Origin: a virus
Reading direction: 5' to 3' (one strand)
DNA: 64,000 bases
IMG/VR virus record: IMGVR_UViG_3300024308_000022
Location: 1-64,000 of that record
In this document: one piece after another, positions 43,944 through 52,401 of the stretch
Layout: every line of letters starts with the position of its first letter
Position numbering within the stretch: the first letter of the stretch is position 1
Made by a program: the position numbers and the translations under genes
The notes under the pieces: model-generated
The model's input: only the letters and a program-made list of their open reading frames with translations
Database searches by the model: none
Told to the model about the DNA's origin: nothing

Positions 43944-44633
43944 ATGGCTTATGAAATTCGAATCGTTCCGTTACTCAAAACGTGGGTCACTTTACCTACG
44001 GTCCCGCCGGAAGCTGGATACCAACAACCTACCGAAACTTTGTTTGAAGAGTTGTTGACGTATGACCGCACGGATGACGACTTGAAACAGTTGGCGCTTG
44101 ATGCCAATAGTTTGTTTTACGGTTTAACATTAGACCCCACCGCGATTGCGGGTTTACCCAGTGGTTACGCGTTAGCGCTTTACTTAAACGTACGGTACAA
44201 CAACCCTGTGCTGAACACACAGTTCCCTGTTCGTCAAGTCTTTAAGAACACCGCTGGGGAGTGGGTGGATCACTTTCCAATCTCTCAGCACTCGATGGCG
44301 GGGTTGTGTTTACTCGCTGGGGTACTCAGTCGTTTACACGTGATCACAAAGAAAACCACCTCTGCTGAGCAAGCGACGATCGCGAACAATACATTACGAC
44401 TCTACCGTCGGGTGTGCTGGTTGATCTATACGTTACAACAAACGTATGCTCAGTTTGACACCAGTGACCGTGTGGTCTTTGCCTGTGCGAACTACCAAGG
44501 AGCCACACCAGAGACGTCACTGTCGGTGGTGTATATGGATGAAGCCAAACTCAACACGTACATTGCTGCAGGTCATACCCCAGAAAGTATCGCAGAGTAT
44601 TTCTTAGCCAATGAGGAAGACCCAGCACTTTAA
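43944..44633 (+). CDS. Hypothetical protein, helical
   Basis: 229 residues, ATG after AAGGAGC. Mostly helical with a central WVDHFPISQHSMAGLCLLAGVLSRL segment (parts of it hydrophobic enough to be buried). No family recognised. First gene of the transcript behind promoter element 3. Confidence 0.78.
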   Translation: MAYEIRIVPLLKTWVTLPTVPPEAGYQQPTETLFEELLTYDRTDDDLKQLALDANSLFYGLTLDPTAIAGLPSGYALALYLNVRYNNPVLNTQFPVRQVFKNTAGEWVDHFPISQHSMAGLCLLAGVLSRLHVITKKTTSAEQATIANNTLRLYRRVCWLIYTLQQTYAQFDTSDRVVFACANYQGATPETSLSVVYMDEAKLNTYIAAGHTPESIAEYFLANEEDPAL

Positions 44634-44643
44634 GCTTACGGTG

Positions 44644-44671
44644 TACGGATGGAGGGAGTCCTCCTCCGTAT
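44644..44671 (+). terminator. Imperfect hairpin
   Basis: ACGGATGGAGG / CCTCCTCCGT around GAGT, followed by ATGCC. No T tract; may be a weak terminator or a stability element. Confidence 0.4.
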
Positions 44672-44694
44672 GCCCTCTTACAGAAGGATACGGT

Positions 44695-44997
44695 ATGAAA
44701 AAGTTAAAAATTGACTTACGAGACCTCCCAGAGTCACTGTCTACAGAGCACGTCGAACAAGCGGTGAGTGGGGTAGACTTCCCACCGTTTGAAACATGCG
44801 TAGGAGAGCTTGTGGTGCGTTTAAAGAGTAAACAAAGGCTCTCGTCTACCTTTGCGTGTGAGTTCTTTAAAAGGCTGTGTGAGACGTTTAGCTTTAGTAA
44901 GATCACGGTAGAAGACCAATCCGAAAATAGCACGCATTCAAGACTGTTGCAAGCAGGCTATGCGCATGTGTGTGTTTTAAAATCAGCAGGACAATAG
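44695..44997 (+). CDS. Hypothetical protein
   Basis: 100 residues from the ATG preceded by AGAAGGATAC; an upstream in-frame ATG overlaps the previous gene and hairpin. Mixed fold, no motif. Part of a run of short genes. Confidence 0.7.
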   Translation: MKKLKIDLRDLPESLSTEHVEQAVSGVDFPPFETCVGELVVRLKSKQRLSSTFACEFFKRLCETFSFSKITVEDQSENSTHSRLLQAGYAHVCVLKSAGQ

Positions 44998-45004
44998 AGG
45001 GCGT

Positions 45005-45151
45005 ATGTTAAACAAATTCCACCAACATTTATTACGTTTAAGCCAACCTACCGTACAACCTAAAGCGCAGTGGAACGTCACCGTGTTTCGTAAGGGACAA
45101 CCGGTGTATAAAGGGAGACTGAGTAGTGAAATTGAATCAAACCGCTCGTAG
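45005..45151 (+). CDS. Small basic protein
   Basis: 48 residues, MLNKFHQHLLRLSQPTVQPK at the start; ATG after GAGGGCGT. Basic, and the C-terminal part reads as a short beta-rich sequence. Overlaps the next gene by 26 bases. Short, so support rests on the ribosome binding site and frame. Confidence 0.5.
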   Translation: MLNKFHQHLLRLSQPTVQPKAQWNVTVFRKGQPVYKGRLSSEIESNRS

Positions 45152-45425
45152 TGTAAAGACAGCGCTAATGTCCGATCCTCCCGAAGAACCCCGTCGTATA
45201 GAAACTTTAAAAGCTGGAGAACACGGTTTTAAAATCGTGTTTACTAGACCCGAACTTCCACTTTTCGTTATCGAAGAAACCCTCGATTGGAGTCTGAAAC
45301 AACCAACACACACTAAAGGGCTAGGAAGTTGGCTTTCTACACCTGAAGCTCTGAAGTATTTCCACGAGCAACAGTACCAGAAATCACTCCGTCAAATCGA
45401 CAGCGTACCCGAGCACTTACGTTAA
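45126..45425 (+). CDS. Hypothetical protein (GTG start)
   Basis: 99 residues, GTG start overlapping the previous small gene. Mixed fold, no motif. Ends just before a strong terminator. Confidence 0.7.
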   Translation: MKLNQTARSVKTALMSDPPEEPRRIETLKAGEHGFKIVFTRPELPLFVIEETLDWSLKQPTHTKGLGSWLSTPEALKYFHEQQYQKSLRQIDSVPEHLR

Positions 45426-45433
45426 AATAAAAA

Positions 45434-45475
45434 ACTACGACACCAGTCTATCTAGTGTCGTAGTACTATTTTTTT
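45434..45475 (+). terminator. Rho-independent terminator
   Basis: 10-bp stem ACTACGACAC / GTGTCGTAGT with a 12-base loop, then ACTA and seven T. Confidence 0.9.
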
Positions 45476-45519
45476 GTAAACTTTACTAAAACACACTCTG
45501 AGAAAAGGAAGAAAGACCC

Positions 45520-46695
45520 ATGTCAAATTTCATGCAAGTTGCTGGTATTAACACGATCGCTGGTAAAGCACGTCAGGTGGCTGCTGCAGCACACACTGAC
45601 GCTAACTACTTTAAGGTGTTACAAAACCAACAGAAGATCATCAACTCTGAAATGAAAGAGCTGGTCGATTGGTTAGCTATCGCTGCTGAGTTACAGCCTA
45701 AAGTGATCGCAGAAAAAGAACGTATCGCCGCTGTGTGGGCAAAACACACTCCAGAAAGTGGTACTACTCCGTCCGCTGAAGATGTCCAGTTTGACCCAGA
45801 CCTGAATGCCGAATACTCCCACGCGCTGTTCCAAATCCGTGATGGTTACGCTGATGTGTTATTCACTGTGTACGGTGGTGTGCATTTAGCAGGCTGGAAC
45901 GCAGACGAAGACTTAGCTGCAGTGTGTCAATCCAACGTATCGAAGTTCGATCGTAACGAAGAAGACGCAGCAAAGACCAAAGCGAAATACGAAGCATTGA
46001 ATGTTGAAACGTATCAGATTCAACAGACACTGTTTGGTCAGACGTTCTGGATTACTCGCAGTGCGAAAGAACAGCTGTTCAACGGTGAGATGATCGCTGA
46101 AGGCAAATGGTTGAAGTCTGTGAACTTCAAAGAGCCTACCTTCCGTCCTTCTGCTCAAGTCGATGCTGAGTACGCACAGATGGAAGCCACCAGTCAAGCA
46201 GCTGGTGCGTTACGCCAACTGTTTGATGTGTTCAACAGCAAGATGGCTGAAGTCGAAGCGGCTCACTCCGGTGAAGGTAATGCGTTTGCTGACTTTAACG
46301 CAGAAACAAACCTGATCGAGCGTTTAGGTTTTGAAATCCCTGAGTCAGTAGACAGTATTCTGAAGTCACTGTACTTCAAAGCAGAAGCCGACGGTAGTTT
46401 CACTCCTGACGCAGCGAAGATTCCACAGTTGATCAACTTAGTGCGTGACTTAACTCAGGACCAGCGCAGTGGCATGCCTGGTGTAAACATGGACGTACGT
46501 CCAGTGAGTGATGAGTCTGGTTACGTGATCACCCGTTTGCGTTTACCTTTCCAGGTAGGTTACATTGACCTGATGGAACCGTTAGATGCGTTGTACGATT
46601 CACTGCGCGCAAAAGAGCAAGCCCGTCAAGAAGAGCTTGCTGAAGTACGTGAAGAGTTAGCTGCAGACACTGCGATGGAAGCAGCTAACGATTAA
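45520..46695 (+). CDS. MazG-like nucleotide pyrophosphohydrolase
   Basis: 391 residues after AAAAGGAAG. The core, about 40-190, has NSEMKELVDWLA, then DGYADVLFTVYGGVHLAGW and NVSKFDRN, the E-E-D metal-binding pattern of all-alpha NTP-PPase (MazG/HisE-type) enzymes with DGxADxxFTxxG in the third helix. The C-terminal 200 residues are helical and acidic. Likely hydrolyses dNTP or related nucleotides. Its isolated position between terminators suggests strong independent expression. Assignment by pattern only. Confidence 0.68.
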   Translation: MSNFMQVAGINTIAGKARQVAAAAHTDANYFKVLQNQQKIINSEMKELVDWLAIAAELQPKVIAEKERIAAVWAKHTPESGTTPSAEDVQFDPDLNAEYSHALFQIRDGYADVLFTVYGGVHLAGWNADEDLAAVCQSNVSKFDRNEEDAAKTKAKYEALNVETYQIQQTLFGQTFWITRSAKEQLFNGEMIAEGKWLKSVNFKEPTFRPSAQVDAEYAQMEATSQAAGALRQLFDVFNSKMAEVEAAHSGEGNAFADFNAETNLIERLGFEIPESVDSILKSLYFKAEADGSFTPDAAKIPQLINLVRDLTQDQRSGMPGVNMDVRPVSDESGYVITRLRLPFQVGYIDLMEPLDALYDSLRAKEQARQEELAEVREELAADTAMEAAND

Positions 46696-46710
46696 TTAAA
46701 CCGCGGTTTA

Positions 46711-46734
46711 AAGGAAGAGTGAACTCTTCCTTTT
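46711..46734 (+). terminator. Hairpin terminator
   Basis: Stem AAGGAAGAGT / ACTCTTCCTTTT with GA loop region; T run of 4 follows. Confidence 0.8.
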
Positions 46735-46755
46735 CTGTCCGCTTTAGGAGTTTTT

Positions 46756-47289
46756 ATGTCCTCTAGTGAAGTAAGCGATTCGCGCGTATACATCCCCGCC
46801 GTTTGTACGAATAGTCAAATACATTTTCTGGTTGACAAAATGTATTTAGTTGAAACCAGTGGGCTGTGTTACTGTGAAAAGCCATTTTATACTGCTCCTT
46901 TGAAATTCGGTACACCGGCTCCACTACTGACGTTAACCAACAGACCAGAGTTACATCCTCGCGGAACACCATACACGAACGATACGTTAGGTCGGGTGTG
47001 GTTACGTAAGTTAATCGTACATGGAATTGAGAAAACAGCACCGGTGACGTGGGACATCGAGTTGATCGTCGGACAACCGTTGGAATTCGAATTCACACTC
47101 CAGCGTGCTGGGTGTTCGGGTCTCGAAACAATAGTGATTACCCGCCAAGAAAGTGCCGAAGGCGAGATACTCGTCAGTATCGACTCTAAAGAGTTTCCTG
47201 GTCTGTATCAACAATACCCCATTAATACGGGTTATGAAGTCTTCTTTGAACGCATTAAGAGGCCAGCCCATGCAGAAAGTGAAAACTGA
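46756..47289 (+). CDS. Hypothetical protein
   Basis: 177 residues after TAGGAGTTTTT. Beta-rich with a Cys pair near residues 37-39 (GLCYC). Overlaps the next gene by 20 bases. Unknown family. Confidence 0.75.
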   Translation: MSSSEVSDSRVYIPAVCTNSQIHFLVDKMYLVETSGLCYCEKPFYTAPLKFGTPAPLLTLTNRPELHPRGTPYTNDTLGRVWLRKLIVHGIEKTAPVTWDIELIVGQPLEFEFTLQRAGCSGLETIVITRQESAEGEILVSIDSKEFPGLYQQYPINTGYEVFFERIKRPAHAESEN

Positions 47290-47701
47290 AACGACGGATA
47301 GTACCATAAGAACTACTATCCAACTCGAAGGGTATTCTGGTAAGAAACAGATCAACCTCCTGGGTATCGCGTTGGCAACCAACCCAATGCTTGCGTGTGG
47401 TGTGGTGAATGAAATTTACGTAGAGTCGATTGAGTGGCAAGTAAACTCAGAACAAGGCGTACAGACGTTAATTCAGAAGAACCCTCTGCGCAACCAACGG
47501 GTTTCGATGTTACGTGCTGTAGGGCAATGTAAAAACATCGAAGCGTTGATGCGTCTGGAAGTTAGTCAGCTTAACGAACAAACCGGAATTCTGGCTTTTT
47601 ACTACCACGCTTTAGCGGACAGACCGGACCAAGATCCAGCTTTAAAATCTTTAACCTTAGTTATTTCTATCGGAGATCCAAATGTCCAATCCTCGTCTTA
47701 A
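47270..47701 (+). CDS. Hypothetical protein
   Basis: 143 residues from the ATG inside the previous gene end (AAGAGGCCAGCCC upstream). Beta-rich, no motif. Its end overlaps the thymidylate synthase start by 20 bases, so the three genes are coupled. Confidence 0.72.
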   Translation: MQKVKTETTDSTIRTTIQLEGYSGKKQINLLGIALATNPMLACGVVNEIYVESIEWQVNSEQGVQTLIQKNPLRNQRVSMLRAVGQCKNIEALMRLEVSQLNEQTGILAFYYHALADRPDQDPALKSLTLVISIGDPNVQSSS

Positions 47702-48575
47702 TCCATTTAGTATCTCGTTTGAACAGCAATACATCCAGTCGATACACGACGTATTAGACTACGGTGTGCGTATCCCTAACGAACGCACCGGCATCGATTG
47801 TATCCAGCTGATCAACCAAGACTTTTACATCGACGCTGCTTCAGATGACTTCCCTTTACTGACCATTCGTAAAGTAGGAATCAAACGGATGTTTGCCGAG
47901 CTCTTGGGATACTTCAAACAGTTTACCTCCGCTGCTCAATTCCGTGCTTTAGGTACTCCAAACTGGGACGCTAACGCCAATGAAACCAAAGCGTGGTTAG
48001 CCAACCCGAACCGTAAAGGTGAAGACGACATCGGTTTGGTGTACGGTGCGGTAGCGGCCAACTGGCCTAAGCACGACGGTACGACGATCGACTTATTCCG
48101 TCGTGTGTACGACAACTTGAAGAAGGGAATCGACGATCGGGGACTTATAGTCACCTATTGGAATCCGGGCTTATTTGAATTAGGTGCGTTGCGTCCTTGT
48201 ATGCATGGTTTCCAATTCAGTTTGGAGCAAGGTGTGTTGCACCTACACCCCACACAACGGAGCAACGACAGCTTATTGGGCTGTGTGTCAAACATCCCTC
48301 AGTGTTATATGTTCTTACGTCTGATGGCACAGATCACTGGCCACGAACCGGGACGTGTGTATCACCGCAGTGTGAATTATCACGTTTACGCTAACCAGCT
48401 GGATGTATTACACGAGTCGGGTATGCTGGAACGTCAGCCTTATAACCCACCGAAGCTGTGGATTAACCCGGAGATTCGTACGTGGGACGACGTCGTGAAC
48501 TGGGTGACTCCCGATGACTTTAAGTTACTGGACTACACGTCACATCCTGCGGTTGTGTTTCCGATGGCGAGTTAA
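47682..48575 (+). CDS. thyA: Thymidylate synthase (ThyA family)
   Basis: 297 residues. Motif ALRPCMHGFQFS contains the catalytic Cys at residue 173 (usually APCHxxFQF); then HPTQRSNDSLLGCVSNIPQ, matching QRSxDxxLGxPFNI with the Asn that reads the dUMP base, and VYHRSVNYHVYANQLD, matching the HxxxxxHxYxNHxxQ region. The Asn favours dUMP over dCMP, so a thymidylate synthase rather than a hydroxymethylase. Sequence is divergent from cellular ThyA. It would make dTMP for phage DNA. Upstream lie a MazG-like enzyme and two unknown genes. Confidence 0.9.
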   Translation: MSNPRLNPFSISFEQQYIQSIHDVLDYGVRIPNERTGIDCIQLINQDFYIDAASDDFPLLTIRKVGIKRMFAELLGYFKQFTSAAQFRALGTPNWDANANETKAWLANPNRKGEDDIGLVYGAVAANWPKHDGTTIDLFRRVYDNLKKGIDDRGLIVTYWNPGLFELGALRPCMHGFQFSLEQGVLHLHPTQRSNDSLLGCVSNIPQCYMFLRLMAQITGHEPGRVYHRSVNYHVYANQLDVLHESGMLERQPYNPPKLWINPEIRTWDDVVNWVTPDDFKLLDYTSHPAVVFPMAS

Positions 48576-48584
48576 GGAGCTGGT

Positions 48585-48871
48585 ATGAAAGTATTCAGAA
48601 CCAATCCGATTGTTGCTGCGGTGAAAATACTATGTCTCCGTGTACTGGGGAGTTTGACTTTGACAAATTTCACGCAGGAAAAGGAGAGCACGTCCGCGAA
48701 ATCGATGACGACGGAGGTATTACGGTGGTCCGAGTGTCCAACGGTAATGGTCCTGTACGGGTAGGTCGTGTCGGGGATTACTTAGTGGAATTCGGTGACG
48801 GTAGCTACTCGATCGTTCCTAATGGGCTGGGATGTTTCGTAAACTCCGGTGGTGTTACGTTCAGCATGTGA
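48585..48871 (+). CDS. Small acidic protein; probable frameshifted start
   Basis: The readable protein starts with ATG at 48632 (79 residues, ...FDFDKFHAGKGEH..., repeated short Gly and Val strands) but that ATG lacks a binding site. An ATG at 48585, with AAGGAG at good spacing, opens in another frame (MKVFRTNPIVAAVK) and reaches the 48632 frame only through a -1 shift around 48624-48628, an AAAA run. Either a one-base error or decay, or two separate starts. Coordinates span from the better start. Confidence 0.55.
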
Positions 48872-48889
48872 TAGCCGCAAGGAGGTAAG

Positions 48890-49117
48890 ATGTACACTTT
48901 ACTTTGGATTTTATTACTGGTGGTTGGATTCATCTGGGTGATGGGGTCTTTACTTTTTGGGTTTGTGTGGTGGGCGACGTACGATCCTAAAGTCCCTCCA
49001 CAACGTACCCGTAAAGACTTCTGGTTAGATTTAGCGGCTGTACTAGGATGGCCACTACTAATCTCTTTTGGTGTGTTAGACGTCTACTTAGACCGTTACC
49101 GAAACAAGACGGAATAG
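48890..49117 (+). CDS. Small membrane protein, paralog of next gene
   Basis: 75 residues after AAGGAGGTAAG. Hydrophobic helix at about 3-32 (MYTLLWILLLVVGFIWVMG), a WATYDPKVPPQ turn, then a second hydrophobic stretch near 50-64. The following gene has the same plan (aromatic helix, WCMYDRRVPYG, second helix), so the two may have arisen by duplication. Function unknown. Confidence 0.72.
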   Translation: MYTLLWILLLVVGFIWVMGSLLFGFVWWATYDPKVPPQRTRKDFWLDLAAVLGWPLLISFGVLDVYLDRYRNKTE

Positions 49118-49139
49118 GTTTCAGGCATACATTATCGTG
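49111..49139 (+). promoter_or_regulatory. Candidate phage promoter, copy 4 of 5
   Basis: GGAATAGGTTTCAG then GCATACATTATCGTG, ungapped with the other copies, ending 26 bases before the next ATG and overlapping the end of the previous gene. Confidence 0.5.
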
Positions 49140-49165
49140 ATGTACTCTAACAAGGGAGTTTACTG

Positions 49166-49393
49166 ATGATCGATGTTTGGTTGGGTTTCGCTTTCTATCT
49201 TTACGGTATTGTGGCGGTATCCCAGTTCGTCACCTACTGGTATTTTGGGTGGTGTATGTACGATCGTCGTGTGCCTTACGGAACGATCAACTACTACTTA
49301 AACACAGGTTGGGGGTATTGTTTGTGTATATTACTCTGGCCTGTTATGTGGATAGTACGATTGACGGTAGGACACATCAGAGTTAAACATTAA
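49166..49393 (+). CDS. Small membrane protein
   Basis: 75 residues, ATG after AAGGGAG. Two hydrophobic segments (about 4-28 and 48-66), with YDRRVP between them, like the YDPKVP of the neighbouring gene. Function unknown. Confidence 0.7.
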   Translation: MIDVWLGFAFYLYGIVAVSQFVTYWYFGWCMYDRRVPYGTINYYLNTGWGYCLCILLWPVMWIVRLTVGHIRVKH

Positions 49394-49397
49394 AACA

Positions 49398-49418
49398 CGA
49401 GGGAGGTTCACTCCCTCG
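49398..49418 (+). terminator. Hairpin terminator
   Basis: Stem CGAGGGAG / CTCCCTCG with GTTCA loop, followed by CTTTATG. Confidence 0.7.
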
Positions 49419-49448
49419 CTTTATGCGGCAACAAACAAGGAACACGAC

Positions 49449-49808
49449 ATGTTGAGAAAAAGGTTTGAGGTACATCGACTTTCGAAGCTGGTGAATCAAG
49501 CAAAACAGATACTATTTAAGTATGGTATTGACACTGGAAGAACGTTAACTGCTACAGTAACGTTGGTAGAAAGAGGGGTAAGCGAAGTAAAAGCAGAAAT
49601 AGACTGCTTAGCTATGGGATCGGAATACGACCCACCGCGTTTGTTACTGGAGGGGGTCGTCCGTGTGTGGGTCGGTCACGTTCACGGATTTCTGATGACG
49701 CAAAAACCCATCGGAGTGTACGACACTCGTGGAGATACGGGAGAATGGACACGTATCGATTATCTGTTCAGGTACCACATCGTTCGTTTCTGGATTCGTT
49801 TTGAGTAA
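49449..49808 (+). CDS. Hypothetical protein
   Basis: 119 residues after AAGGAAC. Basic N terminus, beta-rich middle with VRVWVGHVHGFL and a C-terminal aromatic stretch (YHIVRFWIRFE). Unknown. Confidence 0.72.
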   Translation: MLRKRFEVHRLSKLVNQAKQILFKYGIDTGRTLTATVTLVERGVSEVKAEIDCLAMGSEYDPPRLLLEGVVRVWVGHVHGFLMTQKPIGVYDTRGDTGEWTRIDYLFRYHIVRFWIRFE

Positions 49809-49813
49809 GCGAC

Positions 49814-50110
49814 ATGGCATTACTCAAAGCGCTACAACTCAAAAGTATCCGACTGGACGTCAGGTACCCCAATGGGAAAGGAAGACAACTCACTGTACGG
49901 GTCGCTAAGCGTTTTGAATCGTTAGACACTAATACGGTACTCGTAAAGAATTTAAACGTCGCTACGGCCCTTGGAGAAGGTTTGGTGACACTTTTATACG
50001 ACCACTCGAGCGGAAAACACTCTGGAAGTTTTAAACCTTTAATCGACCAACCCGGCGTCGTGTGGAACTGGGTGGGAATTAACGCAATAGCAATAGAAAG
50101 GAGACCTTGA
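49814..50110 (+). CDS. Hypothetical protein
   Basis: 98 residues starting 5 bases after the previous stop; beta-rich, basic N terminus. The stop overlaps the next start by one base (TGATG). Confidence 0.72.
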   Translation: MALLKALQLKSIRLDVRYPNGKGRQLTVRVAKRFESLDTNTVLVKNLNVATALGEGLVTLLYDHSSGKHSGSFKPLIDQPGVVWNWVGINAIAIERRP

Positions 50111-50907
50111 TGTCAGAGAAAAGAAAGTTAGTCTTGTACAGTGGTGGAATGGATAGTACGCACATACTGCGTCAGTTAGTTTCAAACAAAGAACCGTTTG
50201 ACGTCTTGTATGTTCATACGGCAGTACATCCCTTAAAGAAAAAGAAAGAGTTAGAAGTGAGAGAAAAGTTCTTAGCTTCAATAAGGCAAAAAGAGGACTA
50301 TCCATGGTCGGTACGGGAGTACGAGTGTGAGCTCGACTGGTGGAATTGTTGTAAGAAAGGTGACCGCCTAATACCCCACTGGAATCAACCACAGACGTGG
50401 GCAGTTGCAGCCGCACGGGCGTTTAACCCAGAACGCCATAGTGCGTTAGTAGTCGGGTATTTGATGGAAGAAACAGGAAAACTTCCTATAATCAAACAGC
50501 TTTGGTCTGCGATGTCGCAGCTGAGTTGGGGTGAGGAGTTTCCTCTAGAAGTTCCTTTGGCTTATCTGTCCAAAGAACAAATTTTACGCGACTCACCAGA
50601 CAACGTCTTTGAAACGACGTGGGTGTGTGAGTGTCCTATAGAACGAGAGACTATCCATCGCTGTGGGAACTGCGCCCCCTGTCGTCGTATGGATGCTGCG
50701 TTTCTCACGAAGGGAGTAACGAACCACAACATCAAACGACTCAAAGCGTGGAATGCTCAATTAGAACGCCCTGAAGAAGCAAACCTGTCCGCTGCTTATT
50801 TTGAACAAAAATACGAAGAATCGAACGCTCGTGAGTTAATACGCTCGCCGTTCCCATCTATAAGTTCAGAAGCCGAGTACTGCGCACTCACCAGTACGTA
50901 CGGTTAA
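50110..50907 (+). CDS. QueC-like PP-loop ATPase (7-cyano-7-deazaguanine synthase family)
   Basis: 265 residues from the ATG after AAAGGAGACCTTG. N-terminal VLYSGGMDSTHIL is the PP-loop of the N-type ATP pyrophosphatase fold. The C terminus holds a zinc cluster, WVCECPIE then RCGNCAPCRRMDAA, matching QueC's four-Cys site. QueC turns carboxy-deazaguanine into preQ0, used in queuosine or, in phages, in 7-deazaguanine DNA modification. No QueD, QueE, FolE or DpdA-like gene is visible in this window, so the pathway here is unproved; other PP-loop relatives are possible. Confidence 0.82.
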   Translation: MSEKRKLVLYSGGMDSTHILRQLVSNKEPFDVLYVHTAVHPLKKKKELEVREKFLASIRQKEDYPWSVREYECELDWWNCCKKGDRLIPHWNQPQTWAVAAARAFNPERHSALVVGYLMEETGKLPIIKQLWSAMSQLSWGEEFPLEVPLAYLSKEQILRDSPDNVFETTWVCECPIERETIHRCGNCAPCRRMDAAFLTKGVTNHNIKRLKAWNAQLERPEEANLSAAYFEQKYEESNARELIRSPFPSISSEAEYCALTSTYG

Positions 50908-50926
50908 CCAGAAAGGAATTTTAAAA

Positions 50927-51238
50927 ATGCAATTAAACTACAAAAGCTTTTTATTGACACAGCGCCAGAACGGTGACGTACAAACTGTCGAAGTGTTTGT
51001 AGATCAAACCTTCACGTCAGAAACCGATCACTTAACGGTGGTAGAACATCCACTCCACACTTCGTTTGGTCCTGGTAAACTCACCGTTATGTATCGTCCC
51101 GGCAGTAGAGGAATGCGTAGCTACACCACGGGGAGTTTCTCAGCCCACTGGATGCCTTTGGTGTCAGAGCCCAAAACGACTTACACAGTCGATTCAAATA
51201 CGTTCGAAATCAATAAACAAATTCAAGGAGTACTCTAA
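50927..51238 (+). CDS. Hypothetical protein
   Basis: 103 residues after GAAAGGAATTTT. Beta-rich. Its stop overlaps the next start (TAATG). Unknown. Confidence 0.72.
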   Translation: MQLNYKSFLLTQRQNGDVQTVEVFVDQTFTSETDHLTVVEHPLHTSFGPGKLTVMYRPGSRGMRSYTTGSFSAHWMPLVSEPKTTYTVDSNTFEINKQIQGVL

Positions 51239-52389
51239 TGACCACCCTGGCAGAAAAGATTCAGGTAGAACTACGTAGTCACGAAATGTTTGCTACAGAA
51301 GACTTTGCGAAATACATGACTAGCGCGTTAGACGCGCGGCTACTCACACCCATCGTCGAATTAGAAGACTGTTACCATCAAGCGTCCATTGCGTTGAATG
51401 AGGGTGCGTTTCTACGTCGCGACTTGGAACAATTCATCCGTGCTGGGCGCGACCACATCAAAATCGCTATCGACAAACAAAGCGATAATTTCTTTATGTC
51501 AGCCCACAGCGTCCGTCAGCTGAAAGAAGCAATGACTGATTTACAGCTGATTCATTGGGTTCCGAGTTACATCCAGGAAGCACAAACCTACGCTCAGGAA
51601 AACATGCCTGGAATGGGAACTCGCTTGACGGTGATGTGGAAGTGGAATACAGTACCCATCGAACGGATGGCTTCCAGAGAATGGCATTTGATCGCGAGGT
51701 ACATGAGCGAGTACAAAGCGTCTTTGCAGGAAAACAGAGTGGCTGACACCACAAAGTTCCACGGGGAGTCAACTACGTTTGGTCAAGCGCCAAAGAGTGG
51801 CTTGGCGTTACAGTTAGAAAAACTAGGCAGTAAGAAAATAGAAGAGTTGGTGAAAGTGAATCCTTCTATCGCCCAAGAGCAACAGACGTCCGCGGTAGAA
51901 GAACAAGACGTGGTGGAAGAAGACACGACGGTGCTTTCCGATGAGTTACGGGATGAGCTCGAATTCCAACACCTGTTGAATAAAGAACGTAGTGAACAAG
52001 TCAGGTTCTCGATGATGGTTGCACAGCGTTACTTAAACAAAGCGCGTAACGCGATGCGTCGTGAGTTAGAGTTTGCGTTAACGATTGATGACTTTACCAC
52101 ACTGATGCGTAGTCATGTGTGTTACTACACACGCCAACCTTTAGTGACACAGTTTTCAGAAGAGGACATTCGCTTACGTCGTATTCCAGAGAACTACTTG
52201 TCAATTGAACGGTTAGACTCCAATAAAGGGTATACTCGTGACAATACGGTGGTGTGTAGTCACTCCATCAACGTCACTAAACAAAGCAGCACAGAAGCAG
52301 AGTTTAGACAGATCCTGAGTATTTCCCAGCTGATGTCAAACTTAACAGAAGAGCAAAAACGGATGCTATTGCAATTGAACAAAATGTAA
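51238..52389 (+). CDS. HNH-type endonuclease-like protein with long helical N terminus
   Basis: 383 residues. Residues about 1-280 are helical with an acidic linker (VEEQDVVEEDTTVLSDELRD). The C terminus (about 290-365) shows the His-Me finger plan: CYYTRQPL, then NYLSIERLDSNKGYTRDN and VVCSHSINVTKQSS, as in HNH proteins with the RLDxxxGYTxxN signature, ending with the N-x-x-K motif. The Cys and His metal ligands look kept. Free-standing, not within an intron. Could cut DNA or be a degenerate homing-type enzyme. Confidence 0.75.
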   Translation: MTTLAEKIQVELRSHEMFATEDFAKYMTSALDARLLTPIVELEDCYHQASIALNEGAFLRRDLEQFIRAGRDHIKIAIDKQSDNFFMSAHSVRQLKEAMTDLQLIHWVPSYIQEAQTYAQENMPGMGTRLTVMWKWNTVPIERMASREWHLIARYMSEYKASLQENRVADTTKFHGESTTFGQAPKSGLALQLEKLGSKKIEELVKVNPSIAQEQQTSAVEEQDVVEEDTTVLSDELRDELEFQHLLNKERSEQVRFSMMVAQRYLNKARNAMRRELEFALTIDDFTTLMRSHVCYYTRQPLVTQFSEEDIRLRRIPENYLSIERLDSNKGYTRDNTVVCSHSINVTKQSSTEAEFRQILSISQLMSNLTEEQKRMLLQLNKM

Positions 52390-52401
52390 GGAGGCCAGAA
52401 A

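Noticed and set aside
47682-48575. dCMP hydroxymethylase
   Set aside because: The Asn in the SNI position is kept, as in thymidylate synthase; hydroxymethylases have Asp there.
48632-48871. Start at the internal ATG 48632 as certain
   Set aside because: No ribosome binding site in front, while an upstream ATG has one in another frame; the start is left open.
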